This document shows positions 55,745 to 64,000 of a DNA stretch of 64,000 bases, one piece after another (within the stretch, counting starts at the first letter, position 1; each line of letters starts with the position of its first letter). Source of the stretch: Streptomyces sp. NBC_00691 (GTDB lineage: Bacteria; Actinomycetota; Actinomycetes; Streptomycetales; Streptomycetaceae); contig NZ_CP109007.1 of assembly GCF_036226665.1 (NCBI RefSeq), positions 372,001 through 436,000 of the forward strand. The letters run 5' to 3'. The notes beneath the pieces were generated by a model that worked only from the letters and a program-made list of their open reading frames with translations, ran no database searches and was not told the origin of the DNA. The position numbers and the translations under genes were made by a program.

Positions 55745-56401
55745 ATGGCAACGTCACCGGGTCCCGCACCCCGTGCCGGACCGGAGGACGGAGCGGACGG
55801 GGCTCCGTCCGCCTCCACGATCGACCCGGCGGATCAGCTGGCGCGTCTCGGCCGATCGTGGGTCTGGCTCCTCGGCGCCGCGATGGCGACGCTGGTCCCG
55901 GGCATCCTGGCGCTCGTGTGGCCGGATGTCACCCTGCACGTCCTGGCCGTGCTCATCGGCGTGTACCTGCTGCTGACCGGTGTCTTCCGGTTCGTGACCG
56001 TGTTCGGGCGCGGCAGTGAACGCGTGCCCGGCCTGATCGTCGCCGTCCTGTGCGTCCTGGGCGGGGTGCTGTGTCTGAGGAACCCGCTCCAGACGATCGC
56101 CGCGCTCTCGCTGATCACCGGCGCCGTCTGGCTGGTGTCCGGCATCGTCACCCTCTACACGGCCATCGCCACCGAGAACATGCCGCACCGCGGCGTCGTC
56201 ATGGCCGTCGCCGCCCTCGGCATCGTGGCGGGGATCGTGGTGCTGGCACTGCCGACGGAGTCGGCCCGGACACTGACCAGGCTGCTCGGACTCTGGCTCG
56301 TCCTCCTCGGCCTGGCCGAGACGGCCGCCGCGCTGGCGTGGCGGTCGGCACTGCGCAGGGCGGGCGTCACGGGCCACGACGCGCCCGGCCCGGCCGTCTG
56401 A
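55745..56401 (+). CDS. HdeD/DUF308 membrane protein
   Basis: The 218-residue protein has six membrane helices in pairs (VWLLGAAMATLVPGILALVWP, LHVLAVLIGVYLLLTGVFRF, LIVAVLCVLGGVLCLRNP), with the repeated LxxxxGxxLLxxG pattern of HdeD proteins linked to acid resistance. GGAGGAG precedes the ATG at 55745. The N-terminal 35 residues are polar. Confidence 0.87.
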   Translation: MATSPGPAPRAGPEDGADGAPSASTIDPADQLARLGRSWVWLLGAAMATLVPGILALVWPDVTLHVLAVLIGVYLLLTGVFRFVTVFGRGSERVPGLIVAVLCVLGGVLCLRNPLQTIAALSLITGAVWLVSGIVTLYTAIATENMPHRGVVMAVAALGIVAGIVVLALPTESARTLTRLLGLWLVLLGLAETAAALAWRSALRRAGVTGHDAPGPAV

Positions 56402-56521
56402 CCACCACGTCGCCGACGCGGGCTCGCGCGCCCAGCCTTCGGGGTGGGGGCTCGCCCGCCCCCGCCCCGCGCGGGACCCGAGGCACACCACGGCGTGCCC
56501 GGCGACCGCGGAAACGGAGGA

Positions 56522-57001
56522 ATGATGTACCTCGCCTACGACTACCCGCTGCTCAACGTCTTCTGGACCATGCTCTGGTTCTTCCTCTGGGTCCTGTGGT
56601 TCATCCTGCTCTTCCGGATCATCACCGACATCTTCCGCGACAAGGACATGAACGGATGGGCCAAGGGCGGGTGGCTCGCCTTCGTCATCCTGCTGCCCTT
56701 CCTCGGTGTCCTCGTGTATGTGATCGCCCGCGGCAAGAACATGGGCCACCGCGAGATCTCGCAGGCCCGTGCCCAGCAGCGGGAGTTCGACGCCTACATC
56801 CGTGAGACCGCGGCCGGTGCCCCGCGGCCCAGCAACGCCGAGGAACTGACCAGGCTCTCCGAACTCCGCTCCCGCGGGCACATCACCGAAGAGGAGTTCA
56901 GCCGGGCGAAGGCGCTGGTCCTGACCGACGACCGGCCGGCCGCGAGCCCCGCACCCGGCACCCCTCCCACCCCCGACGTCCCTCCCACCCCCGGACGCTG
57001 A
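56522..57001 (+). CDS. SHOCT-domain membrane protein with PLDc_N-type helices
   Basis: The 159-residue protein has two membrane helices (VFWTMLWFFLWVLWFILLF, WLAFVILLPFLGVLVYVIARG), then a coiled linker and a short SHOCT domain (LTRLSELRSRGHITEEEFSRAKALVL). Two adjacent ATGs are possible; the GGAGG lies one base before the first and four before the second. It is common in Streptomyces with unknown function. Confidence 0.88.
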   Translation: MMYLAYDYPLLNVFWTMLWFFLWVLWFILLFRIITDIFRDKDMNGWAKGGWLAFVILLPFLGVLVYVIARGKNMGHREISQARAQQREFDAYIRETAAGAPRPSNAEELTRLSELRSRGHITEEEFSRAKALVLTDDRPAASPAPGTPPTPDVPPTPGR

Positions 57002-57038
57002 CCGCGCCCGGCATTCGACCGAGAAGCGAGGGCTCGCA

Positions 57039-57464
57039 ATGGCCTCCACCCACACCACACGGCCGTCCGGTACGACGGGACAGGCCTGGGCCGGCGGACT
57101 GACCGTCTTCGCCGCCGTCATGCTCGGGATCACCGGCCTCGTCGGGATCTTCCGCGGCATCATGGCGATCGCGGAGGACGAGGTGTTCGTCGACACGCCC
57201 AACTACGTCTTCAAGTTCGACCTCACCTCATGGGGCTGGATCCACCTGATCCTCGGCCTCGTCGCGCTCCTCGTGAGCTTCGGGCTGTACCGGACGGCCA
57301 CATGGGCACGCGTGGCCGGCGTGGGCATCGCCGCCCTCATCATCATCGCCAACTTCCTGTCCCTGCCCTACTACCCGGCCTGGTCGATCCTGATGATCGC
57401 CATGTCGGGATTCATCGTCTGGGCCCTGTGCACGGTGAAGCGCGACGACAGCCTGCGCGCCTAG
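57039..57464 (+). CDS. DUF7144-like four-helix membrane protein
   Basis: The 141-residue protein has four membrane helices (LTVFAAVMLGITGLVGIFRGI, WIHLILGLVALLVSFGLY, VAGVGIAALIIIANFLSLP, ILMIAMSGFIVWALC) and the loop VFVDTPNYVFKFDLTSWGW, which is a strong feature of this actinobacterial family. It follows the SHOCT gene by 37 bases and is convergent with the DUF305 gene, six bases away. Confidence 0.83.
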   Translation: MASTHTTRPSGTTGQAWAGGLTVFAAVMLGITGLVGIFRGIMAIAEDEVFVDTPNYVFKFDLTSWGWIHLILGLVALLVSFGLYRTATWARVAGVGIAALIIIANFLSLPYYPAWSILMIAMSGFIVWALCTVKRDDSLRA

Positions 57465-57470
57465 GGCCTG

Positions 57471-57986
57471 TCAGGGGCCCAGTCGGTCGAGTTCCTCGGC
57501 GGCACTCCTCTCGATGACGGCGGCCAGGTCCTTCGCCTCCTTCGCGCCGCCCGAGGCCCGCTCACCGGCGCACAGGGTCAGGGTCTGCGCGTAGTGCGCG
57601 CGGAGCCCGGCGGTGAGGATGCGTGCGAAGTCCTTGCCGGTCGCCCGCTTCGCCCCGGCGAGGGTGTCCAGGCTGACCATGCCCGGCATGTTGTGCCCCT
57701 CGTGGGGGCGGGTGTCCGGGATCCCCGCGAGGTCCAGGAGTGCGCCCAGTCTCACCCGTTCCTCCTCCAGTCGTGATCCGGCCCGGGCGGCGAGGTCCGT
57801 CAGGGCCGGATCCGTCGTGCGCGAGGGTGCGAGGCCGGTCAGGAGGCGGGCCCGCTCGCTCATGGGAATCATCAGCTGGATCCAGGCGGTGTCGGTGGCG
57901 TTGAAGGCCGCTGCCCGCGGCGGGCCGGTCACCGGCTGCGTGGTGCAGCCGGTGACCATGAGCGCCGCGAGCAGGGCCCACGCCAT
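57471..57986 (-). CDS. DUF305-like lipoprotein
   Basis: The 171-residue protein begins LLAALMVTGCTTQP, a lipobox with Cys14. The rest is helical with DTAWIQLMIPMSERARLL, HEGHNMPGM and FARILTAGLRAHYAQTL, a DUF305 pattern in which the first HH pair has been lost. The start ATG 57986 lies 8 bases after the DUF1996 stop, so the two are co-transcribed. Confidence 0.75.
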   Translation of the reverse strand: MAWALLAALMVTGCTTQPVTGPPRAAAFNATDTAWIQLMIPMSERARLLTGLAPSRTTDPALTDLAARAGSRLEEERVRLGALLDLAGIPDTRPHEGHNMPGMVSLDTLAGAKRATGKDFARILTAGLRAHYAQTLTLCAGERASGGAKEAKDLAAVIERSAAEELDRLGP

Positions 57987-57994
57987 CCGCGGGG

Positions 57995-59365
57995 TCAGAA
58001 GGTGCCGGCGGAGTTGCACTTGGCGCTCTGCGCGATGCAGTCCCTCACCCGGTGCCCCAGGGCAGCGTTGTCCCAGGCGTTGAAGAAGTCGCCGTGGATG
58101 GACGACGCCATGCCGGATGACAGGGAGAAGCCGGTGGCGCTCCCGGAGGTCGGGTAGCCGATGACGAAGGAGACGGACGGGATGGCGACGGGGTGGTCGC
58201 CGCCGCATGTGCCGTTCTGGGCGAAGGCGACGTGCGACTTGTGATCCGGGCTGTCGAGGTGCTTGCCGTCCCAGCAGTCGGGGAAGAGCAGCTGGTGGAC
58301 GAGCTTGGCGGTCGGGGCGCAGACCGGCCAGTTGCCGTCGGCACTGCGTCCGATCTCACCGCCCTCGCCGGCGCAGAAGAACTGGTTGACCGAGCCCGCG
58401 GGAGTCGGGACCTGGGACTTGGCGTTGCCGGCGATCATGCGGAAGCCTTGGGGGAAGGGCACCGTCGCCGTGGGGTCGGGCAGCCTCGACCCGTAGTAGA
58501 CGATCATGCCGTCGCTCTCGACGGCCCTGCCGTCCTGGTACAGGGTGGGGATCCAGTAGGCGGAGAGGTCCTTGGCGGGGGTGCAGCTGGTGCCCTGATG
58601 GGCGAGCAGGCTCTGGGTCGTGGTGAACGCGTCGGTGCTCCTGTTGCCGAAGAAGCTGTGCATGTGGGACGCGCCGGGCAGGGCCGGGGCGACGATGGGG
58701 TCGTCCGGCTTGGAGTGGCTGTAGGTGCAGGTGGCGTTGAACTCGGGTACGCGGACCGTGCCGGCGGGCACGGTGGCCGGGGTCATGGCCCGGTACTGCG
58801 CCAGTTGGGCGTTCCACGCGGCCTGGTCGATGCCGACCCAGCCGGGGGCGGTGCCGCCGGTGCCGTTGTCGAACGAGAACCAGTTGATGTCGACGAAGTC
58901 GCCGGGTGCGGCGCTGCGGACGACGGCGAACAGCGTCTGCGGGCCGGTGGCATGGGTGGTGATCTCGGCGGTACGGGTCGCCCAGTTCTGCCAGCCCCCG
59001 GTCGGGGTGATCTGGAAGGCGGCGAGCAGCGGGCCGGTCGGTGATCCGGTGCGCAGCTCCACGGTCCCGGGGCCGCCCGTGGCGGAGGCGATGCGGGCGG
59101 AGGCCGTCAGGGGGCCGGAGGCGAGGTCGACGGCGTCGAAGCGCAGCCAGTCGCCGTCGGCGAGATAGGCGACGTTCTGCCCTCCGCCGGTGTCCGCGGT
59201 CGCTTCGACACCGGCGCCGGACTGCGCGGCGTAGGACTCGGCCTGGACGACGACGGCGGCGGCCCACGCGGTCCGGGCGGTGAGCGTGACGCTGAGCGCG
59301 GCGGCCAGGACGACGGCCAGTGCCCCCGCCAAGAGGGTGGAGAGGTGGACGGATCGTCGGATCAT
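57995..59365 (-). CDS. Secreted CBM6-DUF1996 protein
   Basis: The 456-residue protein has a signal peptide (LLAGALAVVLAAALSVTLT, cut AWA-AA), a CBM6 domain (about 40-165: VVQAESYAAQSGAGVE, YLADGDWLRFDAVDL, DINWFSFD) and a DUF1996 domain (CTYSHSKPDDPIVAP, HMHSFFGN, PDCWDGKHLDSPDHKSH in part). DUF1996 proteins are secreted, often in fungi and actinomycetes, and of unknown activity. ATG 59365 has AGAGGAAC upstream. Confidence 0.85.
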   Translation of the reverse strand: MIRRSVHLSTLLAGALAVVLAAALSVTLTARTAWAAAVVVQAESYAAQSGAGVEATADTGGGQNVAYLADGDWLRFDAVDLASGPLTASARIASATGGPGTVELRTGSPTGPLLAAFQITPTGGWQNWATRTAEITTHATGPQTLFAVVRSAAPGDFVDINWFSFDNGTGGTAPGWVGIDQAAWNAQLAQYRAMTPATVPAGTVRVPEFNATCTYSHSKPDDPIVAPALPGASHMHSFFGNRSTDAFTTTQSLLAHQGTSCTPAKDLSAYWIPTLYQDGRAVESDGMIVYYGSRLPDPTATVPFPQGFRMIAGNAKSQVPTPAGSVNQFFCAGEGGEIGRSADGNWPVCAPTAKLVHQLLFPDCWDGKHLDSPDHKSHVAFAQNGTCGGDHPVAIPSVSFVIGYPTSGSATGFSLSSGMASSIHGDFFNAWDNAALGHRVRDCIAQSAKCNSAGTF

Positions 59366-59417
59366 GTCTGTTCCTCTGGGGTGGTGGGAGGGGTGTTCGG
59401 CGGCGGTGGCCGGGCGC

Positions 59418-59452
59418 GCCGTGGCCGGCCCGGGAGGTGGGCCGGCCACGGC
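59418..59452 (-). terminator. Hairpin terminator of the GH16 gene
   Basis: GCCGTGGCCGGCCC and GGGCCGGCCACGGC form 14-base perfect arms around a seven-base loop, 22 bases after the glucanase stop. Confidence 0.85.
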
Positions 59453-59474
59453 GGGCACCCGGTCGGAGGCGGGG

Positions 59475-61601
59475 CTACTGGTAGACGCGCACGTAGTCGA
59501 CGAGCAGCTTCGCGGGGAACGGCGTGGTGGCGTCGGTGGGGCCGGGCCAGTCGCCGCCGACCGCGAGGTTGAGGATCATGTAGTGCGGATGGTCGAAGAT
59601 CCAGGGCCCTCGTTCCGTCTCCACCTGCTCCTTGTCGAGGGTGAAGACCGTCCGCCCGTCGAGGCCGTAGACGATGCCCTTGCTCGTCCAGTCGGCCGTC
59701 CAGGTGTGGAAGTCGTCGGAGAAGTCGGCGCCCTGGGGCAGGGTGTAGGGCGAGCCGATTCCGCCGCCGCCGTTGTAGGCAGGCGCGTGGACGGTGGAGT
59801 ACGCGGTCTTCACGTCCTTGCCGAGGATCTCCATGATGTCGATCTCGCCGTTGTAGGGCCACGGCCGGCCGGTGAGGAAGTCGGCTCCCATCATCCAGAA
59901 GGCGGGCCAGAGCCCGTTGCCCTTGGGGACCTTGATGCGTGCCTCGACGCGTCCGTAGGTGAACTGGAAGGTGGAGCCCGTGTTCATGCGGGCCGAGGTG
60001 TACTGGCAGGTGGTGCTGCCGGTCAGCGGGTCGGGCGGGCATCCCTTGCCGGGCGTGGCCTGCTTGCGGGCCTCCATGACGAGGTGACCCGCACCGTCGA
60101 GCGCCGCGTTGTCGTGGTCGGTGTAGTACTGCAGCTCACCGTTCTGGCCCGTGCCCGGGTCGGCCTTCCATCTGGCCGGGTCGGGCTTGCCGCCGGCGGC
60201 GCCGTCGAACTCGTCGCTCCAGACCAGCCTCGGCGGTTGCGCCGGGTCGGAGGGCAGCGGCGGGGCCGGGTTCGGGGCGCCACCGGTGCCGTACACCTGG
60301 AAGTCCCACAGCGAGTAGCCGTAGGCGGTGGCTCGTTCCGTGCCGTACATCCGGACGTGACGGCCGGTGCCGGAGACCTGGAGGGTCTGCTTGAGACCCG
60401 TTCCGGTCGTGGTCGAGTAGATCGGTGTCCAGGCGGTGCCGTCGGACGAGACCTGGATCTGGAAGGACCGGGCGTAGGCCGGGTCCCATTGGAGGACGAC
60501 CTTGCTGATCTGTGCGGTGGCCCCGAGGTCGACGGAGATCCAGGCGGGGTCCGTCCAGCCGGTGGTGGAGCTGGTCGCCCAGCGGGAGGCCGGGTCCCGG
60601 TCGAAGGCGCGGGCCGGAGTGCACTCCCAGCAGTTCTGGTCGCTCTGGGAGGAGGAGGCGGCGCCCGGCCGGCCGTAGGAGAGCAGGGTGTCCCCGCCGC
60701 TGCCGCCCCCTGTGGTGGTGCGGACCGCGAAGGTCCAGAGGGAGTAGCCGTAGGCGGTGGCGCGCCGGGTCGCGTACAGGCGGACGAACCGCCCGCTGCC
60801 CGAGACGCTGACGCCCTGGCTGCCGCCGGTCCCCTGGGTCGTCTCGTGGACGGTGGTCCAGGTGGTGGCATCGTCCGACACCTCGATCCGGAAGGCCTTG
60901 GCGTACGCGGCCTCCCAGTCGAGGGTCAGGCCGCAGATCTGCTGTCTGGTGCCGAGGTCGACCTGGAGCCACTGGTCCTCGGCGAATCCGCTCGACCAGC
61001 GCGTTCCCGGGTCCCCGTCGACGGCGTTCCGCGCGGCGAACGCCCCCTCGGTGCTGGAGGCGGTGACGGACGTGCCGCGCGCGGCGTCCGCACTGCCGCA
61101 GGCGTCGGCGCGCGGGGAGCCGTGGACCTGGAACTCCCAGAGGGAGTAGCCGTAGGCGGTGGCGCGCCGGGTCGCGTACAGGCGGACGAACCGCCCGCTG
61201 CCCGAGACGCTGACGCTCTGGCTGCCGCCGGTCCCCTGGGTCGTCTCGTGGACGGTGGTCCAGGTGGTGGCATCGTCCGACACCTCGATCCGGAAGGCCT
61301 TGGCGTACGCGGCCTCCCAGTCGAGGCTGATCCGGCTGATGGTCGCGGGGGCACCCAGGTCGACCTGGAGCCATTGGGCATCGGCGAATCCGCTGGACCA
61401 GCGCGTCCCGGGATCCGCGTCGACGGCGTTCCGGGCGGCGAAGGCCCCCTCGGTGCTGGAGGCGGTGACGGACTTGCCCTGTGACAAAAGGACTTCCGCG
61501 GCACGGGCGGGTGCGGCGGGAGTGGCGGGTACGGCGGTGAAGGTGAGCAGGGTGGCCGCGACGGCAACGAGTAGACCGAGGCGGCGAAGCAGCGGACGCA
61601 C
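59475..61601 (-). CDS. Secreted GH16 beta-glucanase with three CBM32 (F5/8C) modules
   Basis: The 708-residue protein has a signal peptide (LGLLVAVAATLLTFTAV, cut near ARA-AE), three discoidin/CBM32 modules (about 38-175, 178-315, 325-460) and a GH16 domain (about 475-708). The catalytic motif is GEIDIMEILG with Glu586, Asp588 and Glu591, as in laminarinase-type endo-beta-1,3-glucanases. Modules 1 and 2 are nearly identical. GTG 61601 has GGAGGAG upstream. A LacI-type operator overlaps its promoter start, and the lacI gene is divergent. Confidence 0.92.
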   Translation of the reverse strand: MRPLLRRLGLLVAVAATLLTFTAVPATPAAPARAAEVLLSQGKSVTASSTEGAFAARNAVDADPGTRWSSGFADAQWLQVDLGAPATISRISLDWEAAYAKAFRIEVSDDATTWTTVHETTQGTGGSQSVSVSGSGRFVRLYATRRATAYGYSLWEFQVHGSPRADACGSADAARGTSVTASSTEGAFAARNAVDGDPGTRWSSGFAEDQWLQVDLGTRQQICGLTLDWEAAYAKAFRIEVSDDATTWTTVHETTQGTGGSQGVSVSGSGRFVRLYATRRATAYGYSLWTFAVRTTTGGGSGGDTLLSYGRPGAASSSQSDQNCWECTPARAFDRDPASRWATSSTTGWTDPAWISVDLGATAQISKVVLQWDPAYARSFQIQVSSDGTAWTPIYSTTTGTGLKQTLQVSGTGRHVRMYGTERATAYGYSLWDFQVYGTGGAPNPAPPLPSDPAQPPRLVWSDEFDGAAGGKPDPARWKADPGTGQNGELQYYTDHDNAALDGAGHLVMEARKQATPGKGCPPDPLTGSTTCQYTSARMNTGSTFQFTYGRVEARIKVPKGNGLWPAFWMMGADFLTGRPWPYNGEIDIMEILGKDVKTAYSTVHAPAYNGGGGIGSPYTLPQGADFSDDFHTWTADWTSKGIVYGLDGRTVFTLDKEQVETERGPWIFDHPHYMILNLAVGGDWPGPTDATTPFPAKLLVDYVRVYQ
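60735..61326. repeat. Near-perfect 190-base repeat within the CBM32 modules
   Basis: Bases 60735-60924 and 61137-61326 (402 apart) are identical except for about one change. Flanking parts are also similar but less so. The copies encode the second halves of CBM32 modules 1 and 2. Confidence 0.9.
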
Positions 61602-61628
61602 GGCGTCTCCTCCGATAGGGAAAGGCGA

Positions 61629-61678
61629 GGGAGCGCTCCCTGAGGGGTGAGAATGGGCCGGTCCACATCGACTGTCAA
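61629..61678 (-). promoter_or_regulatory. GH16 promoter with LacI-type operator
   Basis: On the minus strand, TTGACA (61673-61678), 17 bases and CATTCT (61650-61655) form the promoter. The perfect palindrome GGGAGCGCTCCC (61629-61640) lies just after the expected start of transcription. This is the operator type of CebR/BxlR-like sugar regulators in Streptomyces. Confidence 0.82.
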
Positions 61679-61849
61679 GGCCTTGGTTCACTTGATGGAA
61701 ACGCCATGGATTCGCCAACGACCCTTCATGGAACGGTTTCTGAGTGTCCATCGGAAGCCTGCCCGGAAGGCCCTGCCAGGACGAAGGGGCCGTGTGGGCG
61801 AAGGTGGGTGACGGCCTGGACGCCCGAAAGGGCCTCGTCCGCCCTGCCG

Positions 61850-61896
61850 TTGACATGGGCGGCGACGGGGCGTCATCCTCGCCGGAGAACGCTCCC
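61850..61896 (+). promoter_or_regulatory. lacI-family gene promoter with degenerate operator
   Basis: TTGACA (61850-61855) and CATCCT (61874-61879, 18-base spacer) are followed by GAGAACGCTCCC (61885-61896), a two-mismatch copy of the palindrome at 61629-61640. This suggests weaker autoregulation. Confidence 0.6.
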
Positions 61897-61933
61897 TGGG
61901 CGGCTCGGGCGTCGTCGATCGAAACGGACTGGG

Positions 61934-62926
61934 ATGAAACGACCCACGCTGGAAGTGGTCGCCGCTCGCGCGGGTGTGTCCAAGTCGAGCGTCTCCCGGG
62001 TGGTCAACGGCGAGACGACCGTCGCCCCGCAGATCCGTGACGTCGTGATGCAGGCCGTACGCGAACTGGGCTACGTCCCCAACGCGGCCGCCCGCAATCT
62101 CGTCACCCGGCGGACGGACGCGGTGGCCGTGGTCGTCTCCGATCCGCCCCAGGGCGTGGTCTCCGACGACCCCCTGTTCTCCACCGTCGTGCGTGCCGTG
62201 AGCCGAGAGCTGGAGGCCGCGGGAAAGCAGGTCGTGCTCATGCTCGCGGAGTCGGAGCGCAGCCGGGCCCGGGTGGAGCAGTACGTGGCCGGCCGGCACG
62301 TGGACGGCGTCATGCTCGTCGCGCTGCACGGGACGGACCCGCTGCCGGCGGCCCTCGCCAGGACAGGCCTGCCGATCGCCTCGTTCAACCGCACGTCCGC
62401 GCCCCAGGTGCCGTACGCAAGCCTCGACAACATCGGCGGCGCCACACTCGCCGTCCGGCATCTGCTGGAACGGGGACGCCGCAGGATCGCCGCCATCACC
62501 GGACCGCTGGACCTGTTCGAGGCACGCGAACGGCTCGACGGCTACCGCGCGGCGCTGCACGGCAGCGGCCGCCGGTCGATCGTCGCGCTGGGCGACTTCA
62601 CCCGGGCGTCGGGTGCCCAGGCGATGGAGCAACTCCTGGAGGACGACCCCGCGTTGGACGCGGTGTTCGCGAGCAACGACCTCATGGCCATCGGCGCCCT
62701 GCGGACCCTGCGCCGGGCGGGGCGCCGCGTGCCCGAGGACGTGGCCGTCGTCGGCTTCGACGACATCGAGGCCGCCGCGTACACCACGCCCGCCCTCACC
62801 TCCGTACGGAGCCCCATGGCCGACCAGGCCATCGCCACGGTTCACCTGCTCCTGGGACTCATCGAAGGCGGCCCCGGCGATCCGGTCGTCATCCGCAACG
62901 AACTCGTGGTCCGCGAGTCGACCTGA
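61934..62926 (+). CDS. LacI-family transcriptional regulator
   Basis: The 330-residue protein has the LacI headpiece TLEVVAARAGVSKSSVSRVV, the hinge NAAARNLVTRRTDAVAVVV and a periplasmic-binding-type sugar domain (GVMLVALHG, DAVFASNDLMAIGAL, VAVVGFDDIEAA). It probably represses the divergent GH16 gene until a beta-glucan oligosaccharide binds. The ATG at 61934 begins the family motif almost at once. Confidence 0.92.
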   Translation: MKRPTLEVVAARAGVSKSSVSRVVNGETTVAPQIRDVVMQAVRELGYVPNAAARNLVTRRTDAVAVVVSDPPQGVVSDDPLFSTVVRAVSRELEAAGKQVVLMLAESERSRARVEQYVAGRHVDGVMLVALHGTDPLPAALARTGLPIASFNRTSAPQVPYASLDNIGGATLAVRHLLERGRRRIAAITGPLDLFEARERLDGYRAALHGSGRRSIVALGDFTRASGAQAMEQLLEDDPALDAVFASNDLMAIGALRTLRRAGRRVPEDVAVVGFDDIEAAAYTTPALTSVRSPMADQAIATVHLLLGLIEGGPGDPVVIRNELVVREST

Positions 62927-63071
62927 CCGGCACGATGCGCGCGCGGTGCGCGCGCCGTCGAGGAGCCGGGATCCGGGGGCTGCCCCCGGTCGCGTTCATC
63001 ATCAGATGGTCGGTCCGGCGGCCGGAAGGAACACTCGCCTGGGTGACTGTGGGGCGAGTGAGGGCCGGGAC

Positions 63072-64000
63072 ATGATCATCGGCATGAGTGCCTCTCTGAT
63101 CCGCCGCGCCTGCGCCGCGGCCCTGCTCGTCACGTCCACCCTCGCCCCCGCCGTCGCCGCCGCGCCCCGGCCCGACGCGCCCGCACCGGAGTCGAAGCGG
63201 GCGGTGCAGGCCCGTCTGCTCGGTGAGAGGACCGTCCCGCACAAGCTCGACTTCCAGGGGACCACGGTCGGCGGTCTCTCCGGCATCGACCGAGACCGGT
63301 GCACCGGCGAGTACGTCCTCATCAGCGACGACCGTTCCTTCCTCCAGCCCGCGCGCTTCTACACCGCGCGGATCGATGTCGACGCGGCCGGTGTGCACGC
63401 CGTCGACTTCACCTCGACCCACCCCCTCCTCCAGCCGGACGGCTCGGTGTACCCGTCCCCCGCACTCGGCGACGGCAAGGCGATCGACCCGGAGGAGATC
63501 CGCGTCGACCCGCGCGACTGCCGTTACTGGTGGGGGCAGGAGGGCGACCGGCCCGCCGTCGCCGGCCCGCCGGTGATCCAGCCGTCCATCGAGATCTCCG
63601 ACCCCGACGGAACCCACCACGGCCGCCTGCGGCTGCCGCGGAACTACCTGGTCACCGCGGAGCGCGGGCCGCGCCGCAACCAGGCCGTCGAGGCACTCAC
63701 CTTCGGCGCCCGCGGCACCGTCGTGACCAGCGCGATCGAGGGTCCGCTGCTCCAGGACGGCCCGGTGCCGGACCTGACGCACGGCGCGCTCGTCCGTGTC
63801 ACCCGGCAGAGCCGCGGCGGCCGGGTGCTGGGCCAGTACGCGTACCCCGTCGAGAAGATCTTCGCCGAGTCCGACCCGACGAGCCCGTGGGGCCCCGACA
63901 CCGGCGTACCGTCCCTCCTGGCCTTCCCGAACGATCCCGAGCGCTATCTCGTGCTAGAACGCACCTGGGTCGCCGGCTCCGGCTACAAGATCCGGCTGTA
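63072..64000 (+). CDS. Secreted phytase-like esterase family protein, partial at the window edge
   Basis: The frame runs from ATG 63072 (or 63084) past the end of the window. A signal peptide (RRACAAALLVTSTLAPAVAAA) is followed by GGLSGIDRDRCTGEYVLISDDRS, IDPEEIRVDPRDCRYWWGQEG and NQAVEALTFGARGTVVTSAIEG, as in the esterase-like activity of phytase family. GAGGG lies upstream of ATG 63072. The C-terminal part is missing. Confidence 0.83.
   Translation, partial: MIIGMSASLIRRACAAALLVTSTLAPAVAAAPRPDAPAPESKRAVQARLLGERTVPHKLDFQGTTVGGLSGIDRDRCTGEYVLISDDRSFLQPARFYTARIDVDAAGVHAVDFTSTHPLLQPDGSVYPSPALGDGKAIDPEEIRVDPRDCRYWWGQEGDRPAVAGPPVIQPSIEISDPDGTHHGRLRLPRNYLVTAERGPRRNQAVEALTFGARGTVVTSAIEGPLLQDGPVPDLTHGALVRVTRQSRGGRVLGQYAYPVEKIFAESDPTSPWGPDTGVPSLLAFPNDPERYLVLERTWVAGSGYKIRL

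Larger units (their letters stand above)
61602..61933. other. Divergent regulatory gap of 332 bases between GH16 and lacI
   Basis: No gene is seen. It contains a promoter with an operator for each direction (61629-61678 and 61850-61896). Confidence 0.7.

Noticed and set aside
59280..61484. 734-codon + strand frame with internal repeats
   Set aside because: The repeats are explained by the CBM32 duplication on the minus strand; no domain is seen.

Overview
This window is high-GC actinobacterial DNA, almost certainly from a Streptomyces. The supporting evidence is the strong G/C bias at third codon positions, frequent GTG/TTG starts and ATGA/GTGA gene overlaps, an SsgA-like sporulation regulator, a WhiB-type iron-sulfur protein, an ANTAR protein and many SpoIIE-type phosphatases. 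The window opens inside one gene and closes inside another, both on the + strand.

Region 1 (about 0-29 kb) is rich in signalling genes. It holds six SpoIIE/PP2C-type phosphatase genes, two STAS anti-anti-sigma proteins, two HATPase (anti-sigma kinase type) genes, a six-HAMP hybrid histidine kinase, an SsgA-like protein and two MarR regulators. The most notable unit is a translationally coupled operon of a PAS-GAF-SpoIIE phosphatase, a stand-alone cobalamin-binding protein carrying the Wx9EH light-sensor motif of CarH/LitR, and a STAS protein. A pair of related SpoIIE proteins with damaged metal sites flanks a MarR gene. Small membrane and PRC-barrel genes, a flavin reductase/F420 oxidoreductase pair, a methyltransferase/CDGSH/haem-oxygenase-like operon and a WhiB1-like gene lie between.

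Region 2 (about 29-34.6 kb) is a run of small regulator-plus-target units: XRE/DUF2975, MarR/MFS exporter, SMI1/KNR4, a VOC protein, and a divergent TetR / GNAT-NTF2 fusion pair. Several have clear palindromic operators in the gaps between genes.

Region 3 (34.6-52.5 kb) reads as one collagen-to-hydroxyproline utilisation locus. A secreted M9-type collagenase, a peptide-type ABC importer and a full trans-4-hydroxyproline pathway (epimerase, three-subunit D-hydroxyproline dehydrogenase, DapA-type deaminase, ketoglutarate semialdehyde dehydrogenase) occur with a GntR/FCD regulator. A second proline-racemase-like gene and an ornithine-cyclodeaminase-like gene suggest 3-hydroxyproline use as well. 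The collagenase and ABC promoters share a 31-base promoter/operator box at 30 of 31 positions, 10 kb apart, and a related core sits at the promoter of the catabolic operon.

Region 4 (52.5-64 kb) holds a rhodanese membrane protein, a histidine phosphatase with a TDT transporter, several small membrane proteins (HdeD, SHOCT, DUF7144-like), a DUF305 lipoprotein with a secreted CBM6-DUF1996 protein, and a secreted GH16 glucanase with three CBM32 modules. The glucanase is divergent from a LacI regulator whose typical palindromic operator lies on its promoter. A secreted phytase-like esterase gene runs off the right edge.
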